This document shows positions 48,301 through 60,300 of a DNA stretch of 64,000 nucleotides, one piece after another. The first letter of the stretch is position 1; every line of letters starts with the position of its first letter. This DNA comes from Gordionus sp. m RMFG-2023 (taxonomy: Eukaryota; Nematomorpha; Gordioida; Chordodea; Parachordodidae). The DNA is taken from the NCBI RefSeq assembly GCF_954871325.1, contig NC_088777.1, forward strand, positions 2,296,509 to 2,360,508, read 5' to 3'. The position numbers were made by a program, and so were the translations under genes. Below the pieces are notes generated by a model, which was not told the origin of the DNA, searched no databases, and worked only from the letters and a program-made list of their open reading frames with translations.

Positions 48301-51300
48301 TTTGCAAATTATTATATATTTAAAAAGAGAAAAATTATTAAAAAAATAATTAATAAGTAGTAATTTTATTCTAAAGGAGAAATTTCATAAATTATTTTTG
48401 ATAATTTCAAAGTTAAAATTTTTTTAAAAAATAAAATAAATTAGAGTATTTATTTAAAAAAAAAAAATATATAGAAATATATATATCGTGATGAATTATA
48501 AAATAGACACACCAGAACAGATCATTTATGTGAAAATAATAATAAAAAAAAATTAGGAATAAAAAGACCTAAATCCGATATCTTCAAACGCTGTTTCAGA
48601 TGTCAGAGTTTTGGACATCAGATCAAGGATTGTCAAATTCCGACTCATGTGTTGATGAATCAAGAATGCAAAGATTATCCAAGTGATACAGAGGAAGTTC
48701 CAACCTCAAGCTATTTTTGTGAAAAAAATAATAAGGTACCGTCGGAGGTTACGTACCGAAACTATAACAAAATAAATGAGATGGAATCTAGAGAGAAGTT
48801 CCATAATCAAAGAGTTTGGCCGCCCGTACATTATACAAGTGCAGTACAAGCTAAACTAAAACCGTTGACAAAATTAAATCCTAACGCATTGAATAGTGTA
48901 AAATATTCGTATTCTGGAGGACTACAAGCTTACAACTCTAAAGCTATGAAGGTGAAATCGCAAGTGGTCAAGACTACGAAATTAATGAAAAGATAGAAAT
49001 GAATCCAAATTCGAATCATCATATCATATCTATTCGTGCATAAAGAGTATCATATGATATGAATCCTTCATAATATTTCAACATTGAGCGCAACCAGCAC
49101 ATATATTTTTTTTAAAAGTGGTCATTCGTTATTCAACCATTCTCCCGGTTACTCTATTTAGCGGAAATTTTGATAACAAAAAAACTTAATCGAAAACCGA
49201 TTTTTCTAAAAGAGGTCCGAACCCGCCCCGAGTCCATATTACCCCGGGTTTGATGGGCCGTCCATAAATCGTTATCTGTTCGGTCCGTGGTCCCAAACTG
49301 CCCCACCAAACAATTTTAATATTTTTGAACCCCTGGTTCGGGTTCACGACCCTGATTGCGATACACTTTTTTATTTTACGAAATATATCGAAATTTACCA
49401 TCAAAATAAATAATCGCTGTCAGAAGGCTATGATAGGCATCGACGACGAAGACGATAGCGGTTTCAGCATTACGAGCGATTCAAAGCAATTCCATTTCCA
49501 AGGTTTTAACCATAATTCTTACCTCATCTTTTTGAATATGTCATCAGGAATTTTACATTTTTATCCCCACTGTATAAAATAATGGCTCATTCCAATGACC
49601 GCAGTGTCAAGGCTAGATGGACGATTCATCCATTTAAATGTGTATTAATGTAAATTAGCAAGTGGTAGGCCATTTTGGTTCAAGGCAAATAACCTATTAT
49701 GCATAATAAAAAAAAATAGCTTCTATTCAACGACGTTCCAATGTGCGTTTTAATGAATGCATCATCATTTTTTAGTAACCGCTATGTTAATTACTTACTT
49801 TGAAGTCATTCAAATTTACCCCTGATCCCGATGAAAGAATTTTAAAGATGATCACGTGTCAGTCATAGTTTTTTTCAACCCATATTACATTCAAAGATTT
49901 TACCGATATATAACTCTTTAGCCAAAACCGATATCCGAACCGAACACCAAATACCACACGGTTCGGTCGAATACCGATTTAAAAATAATAAAATTTTACC
50001 AAAATTGTTATTTTTTTAATTAAAGTTATCCGGTCTCACGGATTTCGCGAACGGTTGAGTATGGGAGGGATCAACTACGGTCGATGTTTCGGGCATTTGG
50101 GGTCGGGGGCAAGGGGGCCCAGTCTCGGCTTGGCCTCGATCATAATTTCTAATTATACGGTCGATGTTTTCGGGCGTTTAATCGACAAAGGAGACACAGT
50201 TTCAGCCTGGCATCGGTCACGAGGACTGGGTTGAATTTATACTCTAAAAAACGCTCGAAAACGGAATGAGGTATTTAGTATTCACGATGAAAAGTTTTAA
50301 TTGCAATCACTTACGCGATTAGCCTTTAGTTCTTGCTTTTCTAATTTATTTATCCTGATATGAAGATGAACTATTTGTCATATACATATATATATATATA
50401 TACGATTGTAGACTAAAATTGGCCATTGCGGGTTTGGGCTTATCTATAGGTCACCTAATTAAACGGTCCACAGAAATAGATTCCTTACAGTTTGCGCGAC
50501 TTTTGAAGGAAGGTCATTCCGAGATATATCAACACGGTACCTTTTGTGTTTGTTAAGATTTTAGTAGATTCTTTGCTTATGACTAAGTCCATGCCGATCG
50601 GACTCCCCTTTGCCTCCGAGCATCGACCCTTATTCCAAAACCTCTCACGCCCAATAGTTCGCGGAGTCCCATTCCCCTGGCACAAACATATACAAAGATG
50701 CATTGTCACTCTCAAAGTATCTGTTTACATTGAAAGTATCGGCCGATACTTTCATGATGACCTCTTTATTATTCCTATAATATTGATATGTTAAATATAT
50801 TTTAGCACGGGATTCTCAAGATCGGGAGAAATGGGTCAGGGCGCTCGAATACGCCATATTTAATCAGAGAAATAAAGCGATGGCTTCCAGCGCCAATCTG
50901 CCCGCTACGACCGCGGAACGTATGGATTATGTATCAAATAGAAAATTTTTAAAGAAAATATATTTTCTTTTCCCTAATTTTTTTTTTCCACGATGAGTTT
51001 TTTTTTAAAATCTATTCCAACCATGTGTTAAGGTAGAGTGGGAGAAGCAATGACATATAATAATTCCCAGACTGACGCCGCATTCGTAATAGTGCATTTT
51101 TAAGCGTCGTTGAGTGCAAATCAGCTGGACGACACGCCATTTTGTTTACCAATATAGTGGTTATAACTACTATTAAAATTGGTAATTTGCTTCTCCTTGT
51201 TAATCTCGATGATCTGGCAATTATTTTATTAAAAATTTTGCGTACGGACACAGGAAATAAATTGGTCTCTCGTTTTTAAATTTTTATTAATTATAAGGGT

Positions 51301-54300
51301 AACCAAAATGGCGTCCCCAGCTGTTTTCATTAATCTACACTTTTTCATGAATGCATCGTCAGTCTTGGTATTATCACATGTCATTGGGGAGTAGGGCAGG
51401 GGTAGCTCATTAAACCGAACCCTTAAAATGTTAGATAGAAGCATTTAGTTATTTACTAAATAGTTACTTTTAACCACCCCCTGTGGAATTAAAATTGATA
51501 TCCTTTTTTACACGTGGAAACTTTTTGTCCTCCATTTTATTATCATCGCTCTTTCAATATTTGTTATGTTTTTTTCCGGTTTAACAGCTGAGCATCATTC
51601 GGCTCCCGTTTCCCCTCGATTCTATAACTCGCCTATGATGACCAATATTTCGCCGAAATTATCGATGGACCAATTGATTAACGATAAAAATGTAAGCGTC
51701 TTGTTCCTTTTATTGGCGGTTTTTTCGGGTTTTATCCGAGTGAGCCAGTTTCCCCCCTCTGATTCCCCCCCCCCTCATTTTTATAACGGTCCTGGGCACC
51801 CTAAGCAATATTTATAACCACTATTAATCTTTCCAGTAATATGTTCCACCCCATATTTTGTTTTCAAAATTACCATAAAAAAAGAGTAATTTATGAGATT
51901 CTCACAATTTTGGGAGGAGGGGGGGCTTATCATCATTGACGCATTGGCTCACTCTAGCTAAGCGAAATCAGTTCCGTAGCAAAAAAAACAGAATTCCCCC
52001 GCCAAAAAAACTCATGAATCTATACCGACGACTAATACTTTTATGTTTTCCTTTTTACCATTTTTATTTTTTTTTTATTTCATTTTTTAGAGTTTTTTAT
52101 TTACTTTTATATTTCCTTTTTTCTTTTTTTTTTGTTAAAACACAAAAAAAAGTGTTCTTACAAAAATGTCCCCTTCGATAGCTGCTTGAATCAAACGTTC
52201 GATTTCGATAGCAAGATAGCCGAGGCCGATGCTTACCTACAAATTCTTATCAATCAGATGAAAGTACGCACTAATAGGGTTTCATCGTAATTATTAAAGG
52301 ACCACTCTTCCCCTGTTTATTTTCTCACGCCAATCAATTCGGAAATTTATCCCATAATCGTATACACAAAATTAATCTTGATAGCGGGATTGGCTCGGGG
52401 AGTTATATGGCCCCTATGGTGGCAAGACCAGACGGGCTCGGCAAGCGCCATTTTCTTCCGGCTCTAATTTTTTTTAATGGCCCACCTTCACCCCTCCAAA
52501 TCAGGGCTAGGTTTAGTGATAATATGTTTTTAAATAAACGAAGATTGATGTTCGAATCCGCTGGCTTTATTTATTTTTCTTTTTACCGCGATCACATGTT
52601 ATCGGCGGTCCGGTCAAGACTGTACCATGCTACCCATTTAGGTGGGGTATGAAGGTCGACGATAACACGATTTTATTATTTTATTTTCGTTATAAACTAT
52701 AAGATAAAGTTATTTGGTACTGGTGTTGGTATAGACATATCAGGGTTTCCCATTTGACCAATCAAATTTATTCATATATAACTCCTATTCTGGGCGGCCG
52801 ACCGCCAAACTAAATTTAAAATTAAAAATGAGATAAATGGCACCTGCCATGTCGACAAAAATGACTCGAAAATCAACCATATTGGATTTTTTCAAAAATT
52901 GAAATTTATATATTTTTTGTAACACCATCCCCGTCCCATTTATGAAGGCTCTAGAAAGCAAATCCAACCTCATGAACGAGGAAGATGAGATGCGAAAAAA
53001 GTACCTGGAGATCAAGATTTCTACCAACGTAATTTCCGGTTCCGTCTAAATTTTTTTTTATCGCGAATGAATTTTAGAGCGGAGATTTATATCGCGCGAA
53101 TCAAATTTAGCGAATTTTTTATAGCGATCCTTAGGGTATACGCATAATAGCGAAAACATTTGATACCGTAGTCATTATTTCTTAACCAAAAAAGGCTAAG
53201 ACAATATAGCGAAAACTATTTCCCGCGACATATACCCCGAAAATATTATCGCGAGTTGAATAGAGCGAAGGTACCACCCTGTCTTCGCCGTAAAAAGATT
53301 TGCACAGAATTTTGTCTATTATCTTAGCCCTAAAATTCATTAGCGACAAACGACATTTGAGGTTTTAAAATTTTTTAGGGAGTGTTTTGCAATAAAATCT
53401 TAGCTGGATCGACCTGATAGGGCACAAAATATCCCCCTAACATGTAATATTTGCGTGTTTTATTTTTGGTTAGATGTCAACTAATTTTTCAAGCCCGGCC
53501 CCGGACCTTCTTGCCCCGAATAACCCGACCCGAAATGAAAATAAAGTCCAACTTAAACGTGTACATTAACTATTGCGTTACTAATTTATTTCCATGAAAA
53601 TGTAACGCGATATTTTGTCGTAAGTTTAACGGGATATTTAATGATTAACAAATTAATTATATATATATATTTTTTTTTTTGAAAGCTGATATATGAAATT
53701 TATTCAACAAATATTATCTACATTATTAAAGGCATTGATAGATTCGGTCAAGCATTCTATAGTCATCTTACAAATAACGCGGGTAATCATTTTTTAAAAA
53801 AAAAATTAACAAACATAAGAAAGAAAGATAGAAAGAAAGAAAGAATAAAGTAGAAAATGGAAGTAACAAAAGAAATGAATAAGTGTTTTCTTCTTTTTTT
53901 ATATAGAACGCCGTATTTCCCTCTAGCGGTATTTATCAATCCACGCTGCCCCCGTTAATAGTGGCTTCAACCTCCAACATCACATGGGGCACCTTGCCGA
54001 TCGACGGAAGTTAGTATTTTCCCATTTATTTTGATTGACATCTGAAAATCGTATCACATAGTACACCATCCATTGACCGAAATTTAATTATGTATATATA
54101 TATATATTATATAAATCTATATAAAAATCGAAATTTAAATGTAAATGGGAGGCAATAACATTATTAATAATACCTAGGATGGCATTCACTCATTTAAATG
54201 TGCATCAATGCTAATTCAGCCGGTGATGCCATTTTTGGTTTCTTGTATCGAAATTATTAAATATTGAAAATGGCGATCCTTTTCCTTTAAAAAAAGTAAC

Positions 54301-57300
54301 GACTTTACTTTCGTCTACGTTACCTCTTTACTTGTTATGCTAATATGAATATCATAAAAAAAATATGTGCAATAATAACTTACAACACCCCTTCCCTTAG
54401 AAATGTCTATTCATTCTGTGCTGCATTTTATTCTAGGCTTGATGATTGTTACACGGCCAGTAAAGAGTAAATACTAATCTTCAAAGCTGACTCTGTACAA
54501 TATCGCATGAGATGACTAACCCCACAGATTTAACAGCTAATCGTCGTCGGTCTTTTATCTGATCCCAGGCGTCTCTTTCTTCTCTCACATATTCGTTACT
54601 GTTGACCAGAGTATCATTGATCATCTCCCCCTTACCTTCGTAAATCTTTTTTTTTCCCTGTTGGCATTTACCCAATTTCTAAATTCGACTTAAGCCGTCT
54701 ATCTCTCAAATTCTCATTTAGGCATTTTTCTTTTCAATCACAAATTCTCTCGCGTTATTATTTTCTACTTGATTATCAATCCTAACAATTATGTAACGAC
54801 TCATTGCTCGTTGTACAAAACGCAGATTCATATCCAGGTAACAATCAATCACAAAAACGCAACGCCAACATGAATAGACATTCTGAGGCGAAGGGGGGTT
54901 GTTACGAGTTGCGGATTTTTATATTATTTTATTGATAATTATATCAGCATAACTATGAGTTGGTGTTGTTAAACCGCTCGGCTAACAGCTGACTCGATAT
55001 TTTATCTAGATAAATATTGGCCTTAAGCCCCGAGATCTCTCGTTAATACATGTCTAGAGATCTTCAGGCTTGCCTGGTATTTTTCTGGATTAAATATTGA
55101 GTCAGCTGTTTCAAAAAAATTGGCTCAAAATTAGGTGGTATACGAGCGGTAAGACCAGCTATTAGATTTCTTTTTTTTTACTAAGTTTAACAACACTACT
55201 GTAAGTATATATAAAGGTTTGATTTTGACGAAACTTATTTTTTTGTGTTGTTGTATTATAAAATTTGAGGTTCTCACTATTCCATTATTCATATTTTTTT
55301 TGTTTTTTAATTACTTTCTTTCTTGTTTCCTTTTTTCTCTTCTTTCTTTCTTTTTCTTTCTTTCTTTCTAGGTTCTAATGAATTCTAGCAATGCCTATTA
55401 TAATTTTTTTTTAAAATTTATATTTATATATACGTTTTTTAAAAAATCCGCATTTTTCTGCCAGACGCACCTTCGTCTCCGTCTATCCCCTTCCGCGATA
55501 AATCTAATTCCCCGGACATTCAATCCATAATACCAATCCAGAGACCGGCCTCTGTCCAACACTTGCCACGCGTTCAGGACACCGTATCATCCTTCTCCAC
55601 CAGCGAAGACGACGACAACACTCAAGACGAGGAGCATCTATATTTCGACGCGGAAGAAGATACGCATATCGCTGAAAACAGCGACCTACGAAAGGATGTG
55701 GTCGCGAAAGCTGTAATCTTGACCACTGACTCCATTTCACCACAGGCCCTCGCTGACCAAGCAAGAAAAGGGAGAAGGTTCGTTTTTAAATGGATTGATT
55801 GATATTTTTACGAAGCGTACACGCAAAAACCAAGAATGCGCTCCGTAATTAGGGAAAACGATGGAGTCCGACGAAAGATCGAATTAAATTGAGATAAATA
55901 ACTTGATTATAAATGGGGTTTCCCGCAAATATTTTCCATTTATTTATCTTTTTTTCTGAAAAAGATAAATCACGTGATTATAAAGGATTTTCCCTCAAAT
56001 TTCCAATTTTATTGGTTTAAATGATTGTGAATTCATTTAAAAAAATATATATAATAACGGTCCGCTAATATTTTTAGCCCGCCAGCCCATAAATCATAAC
56101 GTAACTTCCCCTTATAATTTTTTTTTTGCTAAGAAACAAAAAATTATAAATAATAAATTTCTTATCCATCAAAATATTTTCTCGAAATTGCCCGGCTGCG
56201 CCGAACCGAGATCTCCATCTTGTAATATAGTTATAAAACGGAAAATTATTGTGAACCCTATAATTTAGGCCTTCGACAGAAAATTCTACGATAATGACGC
56301 CTGTCAATCAAGTTCCCCCGCCCACTCCAAATTACTCCCCCAATCCAGGTCGCCGCCCCATACCAGCCAAACATTTAAAAGGTACCTTCAAATTATTTCG
56401 CAAAAATGTATATTAAATAATTTTTCGTAATGTCTCAAATGTGGTTATGATGATTAACTTTTCATAACATAATTTTTGGGTTATTATCATCATTCAGAAA
56501 ATCAATTTTAAAAATCGGAATAATGATATAGGAGGACAAGACAGGCCTTCCATATTGGCATGCTCTCATTTTGGGCAGGTCTGTGCTGATCCAACTATGC
56601 TAAATAAATTTTTTAAGGTTTGATCCACCGATCCTGTTTGAGCATTCAAATATTTTTTTTAGAAATTTTAACCTTGGGAACCTATTTTTGGCTAGAATCA
56701 TAATCGGCCCGTTTTTTATAAATCGACCCCTCAATTCGAGTTTTTTGTGCGCACTATCATAGTGGTAGCTATAAAAATGTGACCAATAGGAGACTTTAAT
56801 TTGTAATTCTAAACACATAAACAACCATCAAAACAAATATGGTTTTTTTTTTGTTAAAATATATAATACGATTGATATCAAATGTAAAATCTACGTTTAC
56901 AAATTCATTTTTATCAAAAGTTTATGCACATTACCCGTGCGAAATTTATACCATCGGCGCGACTAGTGTCGTTAAACGGCACGATTTGAGCCCATTTTAT
57001 AAAAACTGCCCACTCTATATTATAGCCAGAGCAATGTTTTCTAAGCTTCTATACGCAAGCCCGAAGATTTTGCTCATAGAAGGAAGCAAAGGTCGTCTAG
57101 ACATATATTTTATCGAAAGCTCTAGGCTTGGGCAATATTTTTTTGGTTAAAATTTTGAGTTTAGCCCTTTAACAACACTAGGTAAATTCGTTTTGCATTA
57201 TTTAAGTGCCAACAAAAATTATGGCATAAATCGTGTAAAAAATGTAAATACATCTTTAATAATACATCAAAATCAAACAAGGTATAAGTTAATGAATATA

Positions 57301-60300
57301 ATTTTTCATATCAAATTTATAAAAACTTTATATTATAAAATCAAAATATTTATTCGCTTATTTTTCGTGATTAGATAATCTTAATGATATTATTATTTAT
57401 ATTATCGGACCCGGGCAGGGTTTCGAATAATTGATTTATCGGACCCGGGTAGTGTTTCGAATAATTGATTTTGTAACCCGGTTTTATGAGTGTCCTCCTA
57501 TGATTATTCTTTATAATTATTTATTTTTAGATCACGCGGTCGACGAAATCAAAGATCGCGATACCTTGTTTCAGGATTCGTCGGAAGAAGAGCGTAAAAT
57601 TAATTATTTATACGGGACACGAGATAAATAACCCTAAAAAGTGGATGGAAATGTGTTAAGAAATGTCATTAGATAGGTAATGTTACCATACGGCCCCGGC
57701 CCAAAGGACAAAACCTGGACCGGACTTGACGGTTTAAAAAGGGGTGATTTTAAAGGATCGATGTGCGCGGATTGCCGCATTGTTAGCCGATACCAATATA
57801 CTAACACGGATTGGCGGTTATCGAATACGGATACTTAAAATCGGTGGAAATTTTTTTTGAAGTATCCGCGCATACCAATCGATATTTAAGCGAATAGACT
57901 CTATCCCGACCTCACTCTGAACCTAAAAAAAATACTAGTCCATTATTTTTCACTAAAAAGTTAATGAGGAAGGAAAGTGAACTATTCGTGAAAACATATG
58001 AATAATTTTTATTATATCTTTTATAATTAATTTATTAATTTCGTCAGTTTATATTATCTTTTACAAAATCAATATAAATATTACCAATTAATCGTAATAT
58101 ACATTTAACACATTTATTTGAAATAACAATCAATCCTATTCCCTATTTTCCCTTTATATTTTTAAGGTTTGATCGATTCTAATTACAGAAAGAAAGAATG
58201 AATGAAAGAAAGAAAGAAAGAAAGAAAGAAAATAGTAAAATGAGTATACGAACCATAATAAAAGAAACTATTATGTTCATGCTTAAATATTTTTCGTATT
58301 TATTTATCTCGATTATTTATTTATTTTTTAAATAATAAAGTGGAAGATATCTCGAACTACGGCGGCATGGTGAAACATCTGGTTTCCCAGGTGAGGATCG
58401 GCATGGATCTCACCAAAGTGACCCTGCCCACCTTTATACTGGAACGCAGATCGTTGCTGGAAATGTTTGCCGACTTCTTCGCGCATTCAACTCTGTTTTC
58501 CAAGTAAAATGTCTAATTAAGATATATAAATTAATTTTAGATAAAAAATAATTTTACTGCATCCCAGATTATCATTTACTTTACCCTTTATCATGTTCGA
58601 AGGGTGACACAAACATCTAAATTGCCAGATGTTGTGTCTATCAGAGGGACACTCCGCCACATAAAACTTACATATTTCCTAATATTTGTACTCGCGCTAG
58701 CCCACCTTTTGTGAACCTTATGGCCTCCCCCTTAATTTAACTGATCTTTAAAATTTTTCTTTTCCTCTAAAGCGCTGGTATCAAAACCAGGAAATTCTAA
58801 AGCTAAAACCTATTAAATGATTATATTTAATATTCTTATATATTTATACCTGGAATCGATGAATGATCCAATAACCATTAATGCTTTTTTTTTATTGTCA
58901 GCATATTCTTGGTTCCATATTATCACGTCTTGTTCAATAATTTCAGCAAATCTTTACGTAATATCACCATTCCATTGGCTAAAAATAATATTATTGTATC
59001 ATTTAATTTAATATAATTATTCTTACTCTTTTTGGGGAGAAATGCTTTATCCATTCTTTATCGCTATCAAAATTTAGAAACGTTTCACAGCAAAAAAAAC
59101 GCAAATATGCGCAATTTAAACGAATGCGTTATTTGCGTTTTAAAACTCTATTAATCAATAAAGCTAAATGACTTAATAAATTTTTTTTTGCGATAAATAA
59201 TGTAAAGATAAAGGAAACAAAGAACGATAAGTTATATTTTAAACATAGACTTTATGTCATTTAATGCACGATAGATTACTCGAAATTTACAGTTTTATGA
59301 TAACTTGTTTTCACAATTTAAATCAATTTGTTCAGTTTTTAAATGTCATATTTTCGTATTTTTTTTGCTAGATTTTACGAAATGTAGTTGGGTTTTGGGT
59401 GTCAAATAAAATTTCTAATTTAAATTTAAAAAAAAAAAAAAATTGTAAAAATAATTAACTTGCGAAAATAATTTTATAAAAAAACGGTGAAAATTAATTT
59501 AAAAACTTTGAAAATAATATAAACAATTTTAAAAAAACTATTAAAATCATATTTTAAAGAAACAAAGAACCGTAGATATAACAATTTGTTTCCTATTATA
59601 AAGTGTTTAGGCATCAAACAAATTACAAATTTTACATACACATCATCATTTAAAAAGTAAATTTAATCGGTCTTACCGTGATTTCGGATTAGGTCCGAAA
59701 AACCGGACTGAACCGAACCGTTAATGTACATTAAGTGTTTCCTTAAAAAACATATTTTTTTTGGTTTTACCGTATAATAAATATAAAATAGTGGAATTTT
59801 TTTTATAATTAAAAATTTGTAGCTTTTAACAATTATTATCTGTTTGGGATTTATTCGAGAAATCATGCTATTTTGTGACCTTTCTGAGCCCGGATTTCCC
59901 TACCGGGGTTGCAAGGTCTGTGATATAATATATTTTATTTGAAGTATATGATCTATGCTTTTTTTCAAATTCTCCTTCAGCGTAACGGATAAGGAAACCC
60001 CGAAGGAACGCATGACGGAAATGGTCAAGTATTACTTGAGTTCCTTCCACGCCGGACGGAAATCCGCCGTGGCTAAGAAGCCCTTCAATCCCGTGCTCGG
60101 GGAAGTGTTCACTTGCTTCTGGGTCAACGCGACGGAAGATGACCGCGTCGATATCGAATCTACTCCTCACCCTACAGCCCGCGAGGAAAATAAGCGCGTT
60201 GACGTTAAAAAAGATGCCGCCATCGACAAAGTTTTTTTTTATTAATTTGAACTTCCGAAATTTTATTATCGTTTGATAAATTGGTTGTTGTATTTTTCTT

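Larger units (their letters stand above)
42385..49423. other. OSBPL9: Large OSBPL9-like intron (7 kb)
   Basis: Holds AT-rich sequence, (AT)n runs at 43780-43910, a MITE (46232-46387), a hAT relic and a 1.6-kb palindrome. One small PH-domain exon should lie in it but was not identified; a weak candidate near 42528 fails on phase. Confidence 0.5.

Noticed and set aside
50485-50794. Overlapping open frames on both strands, GC-richer
   Set aside because: No domain, no splice context, and not needed between exons 2 and 3 of the ORP gene.
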